Positions 34,469 to 41,681 of a stretch of DNA of 64,000 nucleotides are shown here, piece by piece. This DNA is from Pseudomonas sp. NFR16 (GTDB lineage: Bacteria > Pseudomonadota > Gammaproteobacteria > Pseudomonadales > Pseudomonadaceae), in NCBI RefSeq assembly GCF_900108875.1, contig NZ_FNYJ01000004.1:503156-567155 (forward strand), read 5' to 3'. A program made the position numbers and the translations under genes. The notes under the pieces are model-generated. The model worked only from the letters and a program-made list of their open reading frames with translations, did not search any database and had not been told where the DNA came from. Within the stretch, counting starts at the first letter, position 1; the number at the start of each line of letters is the position of its first letter.

Positions 34469-34969
34469 ATGTTTGGTATCAGCTTCTCTGAACTGCTGCT
34501 GGTCGGTCTCGTTGCCCTGCTGGTGCTGGGTCCCGAGCGCCTTCCGGGGGCAGCACGTACCGCCGGGCTCTGGGTCGGGCGTCTGAAACGCAGCTTCAAT
34601 GCGATCAAACAGGAAGTTGAGCGCGAAATCGGCGCTGACGAGATTCGCCGTCAGCTGCACAACGAGCACATTCTTTCGCTGGAAGAAGAAGCGCGCAAAA
34701 TCATGCAGCCTCAGCAGCCACCTGCACCGCCGACTGCTCAGGCGCAGACGCCGCCGGCCAGCGATTCGACATCGCCGGTCATGGGCGCCACACCTACGCC
34801 AAGTGCGGACATCGGCCCGGCCGCGCCGGCTGAAAGCGCGTCAGTCAGCCCTGAACCGGTGCCTGCGCAGCCTGCTCATCCCGCTTCGACGCCGGTCACC
34901 ACGTCTGCACCTGCAGTGCAGAACGAGCCTTCCGCCAACGATTCGTCACAGCCACCACGAGCCCCATGA
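34469..34969 (+). CDS. tatB: Sec-independent translocase subunit TatB
   Basis: A 166-residue TatB that forms the twin-arginine receptor with TatC. The N-terminus MFGISFSELLLVGLVALLVLGPERLP has the Glu in the membrane helix and the LGPERLP hinge. A long amphipathic helix and a Pro/Ala/Ser-rich tail follow. It overlaps tatC by four bases. Confidence 0.96.
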   Translation: MFGISFSELLLVGLVALLVLGPERLPGAARTAGLWVGRLKRSFNAIKQEVEREIGADEIRRQLHNEHILSLEEEARKIMQPQQPPAPPTAQAQTPPASDSTSPVMGATPTPSADIGPAAPAESASVSPEPVPAQPAHPASTPVTTSAPAVQNEPSANDSSQPPRAP

Positions 34970-35760
34970 GCGAAATTCCGGAAAACGACCAGCAAATGCC
35001 ACTGGTCTCGCACCTCACTGAACTGCGCTCGCGCCTGCTGCGTTGTGTGCTGGCGATCTTCGTGATCTTCGGCGCACTGTTCTATTTCACGCAGAAGATC
35101 TACACCTTCGTATCTGCGCCACTGCGCAAGTTTCTGCCTGAAGGCGCGACGATGATCGCCACCGACGTGGCCTCGCCGTTTCTGACGCCGTTCAAGCTGA
35201 CCATGATGGTTGCGCTGTTTCTGGCCATGCCGGTGATTCTGTATCAGATCTGGGGCTTCATCGCGCCCGGTCTGTACAAGCATGAAAAGCGGGTTGCCGT
35301 GCCGCTGCTGATCTCCAGCATCATCCTGTTCTACGCCGGCATGGCCTTCGCGTATTTCCTGGTGTTTCCGCTGATATTCCACTTCTTCGCCAGCGTGACG
35401 CCGGAAGGCGTGTCCATGATGACGGACATTTCCAGCTATCTGGACTTCGTCATGACGCTGTTTCTTGCTTTCGGCGTCGCGTTCGAAATCCCGGTCGCCG
35501 TGGTGCTGCTCGTGTGGATCGGCATTGTCGACGTCAAATACCTCAAGAAGATCCGCCCGTACGTGGTGATCGGCTGCTTCGTGGTCGGGATGATCCTCAC
35601 GCCTCCGGACATCTTTTCGCAGACGCTGCTGGCAGTGCCCATGTGGCTGCTGTTCGAAATTGGCGTGTTGTGCAGTTCGATGGTGACCAAACGGGGTGAT
35701 CACCCAGACGACCAGGCTACGGACGACAAGCAGGACCAGCCGCCAGCGACTCAGCCGTGA
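34966..35760 (+). CDS. tatC: Sec-independent translocase subunit TatC
   Basis: A 264-residue polytopic membrane protein with six helices, the core receptor for twin-arginine signal peptides. The cytosolic signature PLVSHLTELRSRLL is near residue 10. Conserved loops PFLTPFKLTMMVALFLAMPVI and PDIFSQTLLAVPMW are present. The charged C-terminal tail is unconserved. Its stop overlaps the rsmE GTG. Confidence 0.97.
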   Translation: MSEIPENDQQMPLVSHLTELRSRLLRCVLAIFVIFGALFYFTQKIYTFVSAPLRKFLPEGATMIATDVASPFLTPFKLTMMVALFLAMPVILYQIWGFIAPGLYKHEKRVAVPLLISSIILFYAGMAFAYFLVFPLIFHFFASVTPEGVSMMTDISSYLDFVMTLFLAFGVAFEIPVAVVLLVWIGIVDVKYLKKIRPYVVIGCFVVGMILTPPDIFSQTLLAVPMWLLFEIGVLCSSMVTKRGDHPDDQATDDKQDQPPATQP

Positions 35761-36464
35761 ACCTGCTGTTACTGGAAGAGGCCGATTTCATCGCGGCCGA
35801 TCGTGTGATTCTGCGTGATCGGCGCCTCAGGCACATGCAGGAGGTCCATCGTTCCGAAGTCGGCGACAGCCTGCGTGTCGGGCGGGTGGGCGGCCTGCTG
35901 GGCACTGCCGAACTGCTAAGACTCGAACCGCGTGAGGCAGAACTTTGCGTCAGCTTTGACCGCGAGCCGCCTGGCAAACTGCCGCTGACCCTCGTGCTGG
36001 CCTTGCCACGCCCCAAGATGCTGCGCCGGGTTTTTCAGACCGTCGCAACGATGGGCGTGCCGAAGGTCATTCTGATAAACAGCTACCGAGTCGAGAAAAG
36101 CTTCTGGCAGACCCCGTTTCTGGAGCCCGCGGCCATCCGCGAGCAGCTGATTCTGGGACTTGAGCAGGCGCGGGACAGCGTGCTGCCTGAGATCGTCATC
36201 GAAAAACGCTTCAAGCCCTTCGTCGAAGATCGGCTGCCGGCCATTGTCGAGGGTACGCTTGGACTGGTTGGCCATCCGGGCGAGTTCCCTGCTTGCCCGC
36301 GTGCAGTGGATCAGCCTGTCACGCTGGCAATCGGCCCTGAGGGCGGCTGGATCCCCTATGAAGTCGACCTGCTGCGCGCCTCCGGCCTCAACCCGGTGCA
36401 ATTGGGCGAACGCATCCTGCGCGTCGAAACCGCCGTCACAGCCCTCCTCGCCCGACTGTTCTGA
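35757..36464 (+). CDS. rsmE: 16S rRNA m3U1498 methyltransferase
   Basis: A 235-residue SPOUT (knotted) methyltransferase that modifies U1498 of 16S rRNA. An N-terminal PUA-like RNA-binding part is followed by the knot with LAIGPEGGWIPYEVDLL and LGERILRVETAVTALL. It begins with GTG inside GTGA overlapping the tatC stop, so it is coupled to tatABC. Confidence 0.95.
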   Translation: MNLLLLEEADFIAADRVILRDRRLRHMQEVHRSEVGDSLRVGRVGGLLGTAELLRLEPREAELCVSFDREPPGKLPLTLVLALPRPKMLRRVFQTVATMGVPKVILINSYRVEKSFWQTPFLEPAAIREQLILGLEQARDSVLPEIVIEKRFKPFVEDRLPAIVEGTLGLVGHPGEFPACPRAVDQPVTLAIGPEGGWIPYEVDLLRASGLNPVQLGERILRVETAVTALLARLF

Positions 36465-36493
36465 ACAATCCCGGTAAGGTTGCTTGCTGCACG

Positions 36494-37299
36494 GGTTCGG
36501 TGCCTGGCGCGAGCCATCGCCATGCCGCATAGCCCTTGTAAGAGCGCGCTTGCCCGCGAATTGGCCGGAGTGTCCGGTAGAGATGCAGCGGCTGTAACTC
36601 AGTCTTCGCGGGCAAGCGCGCTCCTACGGGAGCTGGGTGTGGCCGTAGAGGTCGGGAATGGCCCGGAGATTTCTGTGGGAGTGAGCTTGCTCACGAAGAG
36701 TCCGGCACATCCGCTGAAGATGCTTCGGCTGTAACTCAGCCTTCGCGAGCAAGCTCGCTCCCACCGGTTCGGTGCCTGGCGCGCGACCACGCCATGGCGC
36801 AATGCCCTTGAGGCTGTGAGCCAAGTGTCTTTAACAGCCCCTCGATCAACGGCGTAACGCCCGACGCTTTCCCGGCTAAAGCCAGTCCTACATACATTTG
36901 CAGCGCCTGTAGGACCGGCTTCAGCCGGGAAAAGGCCAGTGCATGCTGTGGAAATGTAGCGTCTGGACGTCAGCGTTCATGAGCAAGCTTGCCTCACAGG
37001 TTTTGTCACCAGTCAGCCCCGCGTACCCTTGTAGGAGCGCGCTTGCCCGCGAATTGGCCGGCGTGTCCGGTGGAGATGCAGCGGCTGGAAGTCAGCCTTC
37101 GCGGGCAAGCGCGCTCCTACGGGAGTTGGGTGTGGCCGTAGAGTTCGGGAATACCCGGATCTCTGTAGGAGCGCGCTTGCCCGCGAATTGGCCGGAGTGT
37201 CCGGTGGAGATGCGCGGCTGGAAGTCAGTCTTCGCGGGCAAGCCCGCTCCCACCGGTGCGGTGCCTGGCGCGAGACGACGCCATGCCGCATAGCCCTTC
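36494..37299. repeat. Duplicated REP-doublet block between rsmE and a chemoreceptor gene
   Basis: No gene is seen in the 972-base gap (36465-37436). It holds four REP doublets of the GTAGGAGCGCGCTTGCCCGCG family (36538-36627, 36674-36764, 37030-37120, 37164-37253). One inverted pair of the CCGGCTTCAGCCGGGAAA family lies at about 36869-36933. Doublets 1-2 and 3-4, with their spacers, are copies of each other. A 45-base non-palindromic motif beginning GGTTCGGTGCCTGGCGCG flanks them at 36494-36537, 36766-36810 and 37255-37299. Short frames here are translated REPs. Confidence 0.85.
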
Positions 37300-37412
37300 T
37301 AGCCCGTCTTGTGCCTGGCAATCGGCTTCCATCGGCGATCCAACACTTGGCCGATATGCCGCCTTCTCTTGGCTTCAGGCCGGTGCAATCGTGCCGATAA
37401 CCCTGCGTCCAT

Positions 37413-37420
37413 AACAATAA
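37413..37420 (+). promoter_or_regulatory. Hfq/Crc-type CA motif before the first chemoreceptor gene
   Basis: AACAATAA fits AAYAAYAA and lies just before the AAGGA ribosome site of the gene starting at 37437. Function is inferred. Confidence 0.4.
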
Positions 37421-37436
37421 TCCGCAAGGAATCATC

Positions 37437-39353
37437 ATGTCTCGCTGGTTTGCCCACCGCCTTGGAAATGTGAGCGTCAGCCTCAAACTGGGTATCGGTT
37501 TCGGGCTGGTGCTGTTACTGACGCTGATCATCACCGCCACGGGTTGGTTGAGCCTGACGTCGTTGATCGAGCGCGGCGACAAGCTCGCTGCGATCTCGCA
37601 GATCAGCGAACAGACGATGGATTTGCGCACTGCCCGTATGCGCTATGAAGCTCAGTTCAGCCCGGAAGCGGCGACGGCAGTCATGACCGCATTGGACAAG
37701 CTCGATGGCGACCTGAAAAGGACTCGCGGCGTGATCACTGCCGGCGAGGATCTCAAGTTGCTGGACGCGCAAATCCAGGCCGCAACGGACTACCGCAAGG
37801 CTTTCGACGACATGAGCAAGGCCTTGCAGGCGCGTGAGGCCAGCCGCAGCAACCTCGGCGCAACGGCAGACGCCGCAGTGGATGAGGTCAAGAAGATCGA
37901 AGAAGCGCTGATCCAGCACGACAATATTCTGCAGTTCAACAGCGCGGTAGACGTCAGCAAGCAGATCCAACAAGCCCGCTTCCAGGTGCGCGGTTACACC
38001 TTCAGCGGCAATCCGGACTTCGAGAAAAACGCCAATGCGGCGATCGATGAAGCCATCATGGGCGTGAACTCGCTGGCCGGTGACGTTTCGTCGCAATACA
38101 TTCCTCAATTACAACGCGCGAACCTGGCCCTCAAAGGTTATCGCGCCGCCGTCGGCCAGTACCGCGATGCCCAGCAGGTCAGTCGCCAGGCACTGGAGAA
38201 AATGACCGCGCTGGGCCAGCAGTTGCTGGACCTGAGCGACAAGCTGACGGCCTCGCAGAACGCCAAGCGCGATGCAGACAGCCAGCAAGCGCGGTCGATG
38301 CTGACCATCGCCACCGCTCTGGCCCTGCTGTTCGGGGTCATCGCGGCATGGGCGATTACCCGCCAGATCGTCATTCCTCTCAGTCAGACGCTGGTTGCCG
38401 TCGAGCGCGTGGCGTCCGGCGACTTGACACATAACCTCAGCGTCGACCGTCGCGATGAACTCGGCCAGTTGCAAGGCAGCATTCAACGAATGACCGTCAG
38501 CCTGCGCGAGCTGATCGGCGGCATCGGTGATGGCGTCACCCAGATCGCCAGCGCGGCCGAACAGCTGTCAGCGGTCACCGAACAGACCAGCGCAGGCGTC
38601 AACAGCCAGAAGGTTGAAACCGATCAGGTCGCCACCGCCATGCACCAGATGACCGCAACGGTGCAGGAGGTCGCACGCAACGCCGAGGAAGCATCGGAGG
38701 CCGCCGTCGCTGCCGACCAACAGGCCCGTGAAGGCGACAAGGTGGTAAACGAAGCCATTGCCCAGATCGAGCGCCTGGCCAGCGAAGTGAGCCATTCGAC
38801 CGAGGCCATGGGCGAACTCAAACGCGAAAGCGACAAGATCGGCAGCGTGCTGGATGTGATCAAGTCGGTCGCTCAGCAAACCAACCTGCTCGCGCTGAAC
38901 GCAGCCATCGAAGCGGCACGCGCGGGCGAAGCCGGACGTGGATTTGCGGTGGTGGCCGACGAGGTACGCAGCCTGGCGCAACGCACGCAGAAGTCCACCG
39001 AAGAAATCGAAGTGCTGATTGCCAGCCTGCAGAACGGCACCCAGCAGGTCGCTACGATCATGGACGCCAGCCGTGACCTGACCGTCAGCAGCGTCGAATT
39101 GACCCGTCGGGCCGGCAGCTCACTGGAAAGCATCACGCGGACGGTATCGGCCATTCAGTCGATGAACCAACAGATTGCGGCCGCTGCCGAGCAGCAGAGC
39201 GCTACCGCCGAAGAGATCAACCGCAGTGTTCTCAACGTGCGCGATGTCTCTGAGCAGACCTCGGCGGCCAGCGAGGAAACCGCTGCCTCCAGCATGGAGC
39301 TGGCGCGACTGGGCACGCATCTGCAGGGACTGGTTGGCCGCTTTCGCGTCTAG
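37437..39353 (+). CDS. Methyl-accepting chemotaxis protein, HBM-like sensor (first of two)
   Basis: A 638-residue transmembrane chemoreceptor. TM1 (about 17-37) and TM2 (about 287-310) enclose a roughly 250-residue helical periplasmic region. Its size and segments such as DVSKQIQQARFQVRGYTFSGN resemble the helical bimodular (HBM) domain of P. putida McpS. A HAMP domain follows TM2 and then the cytoplasmic hairpin, whose tip is QQTNLLALNAAIEAARAGE. AAGGA supports the ATG. McpS senses TCA-cycle acids; the ligand here is not known. A close paralogue follows directly. Confidence 0.92.
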   Translation: MSRWFAHRLGNVSVSLKLGIGFGLVLLLTLIITATGWLSLTSLIERGDKLAAISQISEQTMDLRTARMRYEAQFSPEAATAVMTALDKLDGDLKRTRGVITAGEDLKLLDAQIQAATDYRKAFDDMSKALQAREASRSNLGATADAAVDEVKKIEEALIQHDNILQFNSAVDVSKQIQQARFQVRGYTFSGNPDFEKNANAAIDEAIMGVNSLAGDVSSQYIPQLQRANLALKGYRAAVGQYRDAQQVSRQALEKMTALGQQLLDLSDKLTASQNAKRDADSQQARSMLTIATALALLFGVIAAWAITRQIVIPLSQTLVAVERVASGDLTHNLSVDRRDELGQLQGSIQRMTVSLRELIGGIGDGVTQIASAAEQLSAVTEQTSAGVNSQKVETDQVATAMHQMTATVQEVARNAEEASEAAVAADQQAREGDKVVNEAIAQIERLASEVSHSTEAMGELKRESDKIGSVLDVIKSVAQQTNLLALNAAIEAARAGEAGRGFAVVADEVRSLAQRTQKSTEEIEVLIASLQNGTQQVATIMDASRDLTVSSVELTRRAGSSLESITRTVSAIQSMNQQIAAAAEQQSATAEEINRSVLNVRDVSEQTSAASEETAASSMELARLGTHLQGLVGRFRV

Positions 39354-39381
39354 ATCACCCGCTGAGTCCGACCCGCGAATC

Positions 39382-39400
39382 GGCCCTTCGGGGCCATTTT
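39382..39400 (+). terminator. Possible terminator after the first chemoreceptor gene
   Basis: GGCCC-TTCG-GGGCC is a perfect 5-pair stem with a UUCG tetraloop followed by ATTTT, 28 bases past the stop. The short U-run makes it weak. Confidence 0.5.
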
Positions 39401-39512
39401 GCGACATTCGTCACCTCACGCTCAGCTTCAGAAATATCCTACGACCTGTTCAGGTCACATTCCCGTCTCGCCTGCCGATGCGCGTTTATCGCTCATCCGC
39501 AGGAGACGTCCC

Positions 39513-41456
39513 ATGTTGCACACCTTCAATCGGGCATTGGCCAACGCCAGCGTCAAACTCAAATTATCGCTAGGCTTCGGCCTGGTGTTGTTGCTGACAC
39601 TGGCCATCACGCTTACTGGCTGGCATGGCCTGGACATCATGATTGAGCGTTCGGAGTCGCTGACGTCGATCGCCCAGCTCAACGCCATGACCAAGGATCT
39701 GCGCGCCGAACGCATTATCTTTCGTGATGAAAATACGCCGGACAATGCGAGCCGCGTCGTAGCGCGCATCAACGAAATCGAGGCGCACCTGGCGGTGCTG
39801 CGCGAGGATTCTCCGCCCCCCGATATCCTCAAGCTTCTTCACAGCGAGAGCGAAACGGTGCGAACGCTGGAATCGACCTTTGCCGAGCTGGGCCAACAGC
39901 TCAAAGCCCGCGAGGCATCGCGTATCCGCCTGGCGAACCTCTCCGACCAGGCCATCGCGTCAATCAGCAAGGTTGAAAGCGAAGTGCTCAAAGCCGTCAG
40001 TCAAGAACAGGACAGCAGCGAGCGACTGGATGAGTTCACCAATATTCAACAATTGCGCGCCCAAGTGCAGAACGCGCGTTATGAAGTGCAGGCTTACGTA
40101 TTCAGCGGAAGAGAATCCTACGAAGTCGCGGCCATCACCGCCATCGACGAGGCGCTCCAGGAGGTCGAGCAAATCGCTCGTGACCAAAGCGAGAGCACCA
40201 TCGGCGAGCTGCTGACAGCGCGCAAGACGCTGCAGGGCTACCGCGACAGCCTGCGGCAGTTCAAGGAATTGCAGGTCAGCGCCGAGGCCGCTCAGGAATC
40301 GATGGAGGCCCTGAGCGACACACTCCTGACGTCCACCGGTGAGATCACGGCGCTGCAAAGCCTGCGACGCGATGCCGAGGCGTCCCAATCGCGCACGATG
40401 CTCAGCGGCGTGGCGGCTATCGCGCTGGTGCTCGGCTTGCTTGCAGCGTGGCTGATCACTCAGCAAATCATCACGCCGTTGCGCGAAACCCTCAAGGCGG
40501 CCGAGCGCATTGCGCAAGGCGACTTGAGCAAGGATCTGGATGTCAGGCGTCGCGATGAAATGGGTGCTCTTCAACGCAGCATGCAGGACATGATGGTCAG
40601 CCTGCGCGGGTTGATCAGCGGCATTGGCGACGGTGTGACCCAGATCGCCAGCGCCGCGGAGGAGCTGTCGGCCGTCACCGAACAGACCAGCGTTGGAGTG
40701 AACAGTCAGAAAGACGAAACCGACCTCGTTGCAACGGCGATGAATCAGATGACTTCCACCGTAATGGAGGTCGCGCGTAATGCCGAGGAAGCGAGCGAAG
40801 CCGCACGCCAGGCAGACCAGCAGGCCCGCGAGGGCGACAAAGTGGTCAATGACGCCATCGTTCAGATCGAGCGTCTGGCGCGCGAGGTCAATAACTCCAC
40901 CGAAGCGATGGGTAAGCTCAAGCTTGAGAGCGACAAGATCGGCGGGGTGCTGGACGTCATCAAGTCGGTTTCGCAGCAGACCAATCTGCTGGCCTTGAAC
41001 GCGGCCATAGAGGCGGCGCGGGCTGGAGAGGCCGGGCGCGGTTTTGCCGTCGTGGCGGACGAAGTGCGCAGCCTGGCGCAACGCACTCAGGAGTCAACCG
41101 AAGAGATCGAAGTGCTGATCGCGGCACTGCAGAACGGTACTCAGCACGTCGTCAGCACGCTGGATGCCAGCCGTGATCTGACTGACAGCAGCGTGGACCT
41201 CAGCCGTCAGGCTGGCAGCGCGCTGGGCCACATCACGCGCACCGTGTCGAACATTCAGGCCATGAACCAGCAGATCGCTGCGGCCGGTGAAGAGCAAAGC
41301 AGCGTGGCCGAACAGATAAACCGTAGCGTCCTGAACGTGCGCGACGTGTCAGAGCAGACCGCCGCCGCAAGCGAAGAAACCGCAGCATCCAGCATCGAAC
41401 TGGCGCGGCTGGGCGTGCAGCTGAAGGAAATGGTGGGCAAGTTCCGGATGAGTTGA
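39513..41456 (+). CDS. Methyl-accepting chemotaxis protein, HBM-like sensor (second of two)
   Basis: A 647-residue paralogue of the preceding receptor, with TM1 (about 18-36), TM2 (about 296-317), HAMP and the same signalling hairpin. The cytoplasmic part is nearly identical to its neighbour (GDGVTQIASAAEELSAVTEQTS). The periplasmic region has diverged strongly, so the two probably bind different ligands. The start MLHTFNRALANAS was chosen because AGGAG lies 9 bases upstream; the frame opens 38 codons earlier. The pair looks like a local tandem duplication. Confidence 0.92.
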   Translation: MLHTFNRALANASVKLKLSLGFGLVLLLTLAITLTGWHGLDIMIERSESLTSIAQLNAMTKDLRAERIIFRDENTPDNASRVVARINEIEAHLAVLREDSPPPDILKLLHSESETVRTLESTFAELGQQLKAREASRIRLANLSDQAIASISKVESEVLKAVSQEQDSSERLDEFTNIQQLRAQVQNARYEVQAYVFSGRESYEVAAITAIDEALQEVEQIARDQSESTIGELLTARKTLQGYRDSLRQFKELQVSAEAAQESMEALSDTLLTSTGEITALQSLRRDAEASQSRTMLSGVAAIALVLGLLAAWLITQQIITPLRETLKAAERIAQGDLSKDLDVRRRDEMGALQRSMQDMMVSLRGLISGIGDGVTQIASAAEELSAVTEQTSVGVNSQKDETDLVATAMNQMTSTVMEVARNAEEASEAARQADQQAREGDKVVNDAIVQIERLAREVNNSTEAMGKLKLESDKIGGVLDVIKSVSQQTNLLALNAAIEAARAGEAGRGFAVVADEVRSLAQRTQESTEEIEVLIAALQNGTQHVVSTLDASRDLTDSSVDLSRQAGSALGHITRTVSNIQAMNQQIAAAGEEQSSVAEQINRSVLNVRDVSEQTAAASEETAASSIELARLGVQLKEMVGKFRMS

Positions 41457-41483
41457 TGGCACGCCGATATGGGAGCGCAGAAA

Positions 41484-41573
41484 TAGGACCGGCTTTAGCC
41501 GGCAAGGCGTAAGGCGCCCTATCCCAAGCTGACGGCGCCTGCACGGACGCCTCCCGGTTGAAGCCGGTCCTAC
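41484..41573. repeat. REP-like inverted pair between the chemoreceptor and opgH
   Basis: TAGGACCGGCTTTAGCCGG and CCCGGTTGAAGCCGGTCCTA are inverted copies about 50 bases apart. They belong to the same family as those near 12.0 and 36.9 kb. Confidence 0.75.
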
Positions 41574-41631
41574 TTGGATTGCCAGGTAAAACCGGTCCCA
41601 TTGCAGCGCCATCGCAGCAGTGGAGCAAACG

Positions 41632-41668
41632 AAAACGCCGCCGAAGATTGCTCTTCGGCGGCGTTTTT
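41632..41668. terminator. Strong bidirectional terminator between the chemoreceptor and opgH
   Basis: A perfect 16-pair stem (41632-41647 with 41652-41667) with a TTGC loop, A-rich on one flank and T-rich on the other, sits 14 bases past the opgH stop. Confidence 0.92.
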
Positions 41669-41681
41669 ATCACGCGTTCAC

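Noticed and set aside
36480..36734. Short coding frames in the rsmE-chemoreceptor gap
   Set aside because: They are translations of REP doublets (ALARELAG-type peptides) with no ribosome site.
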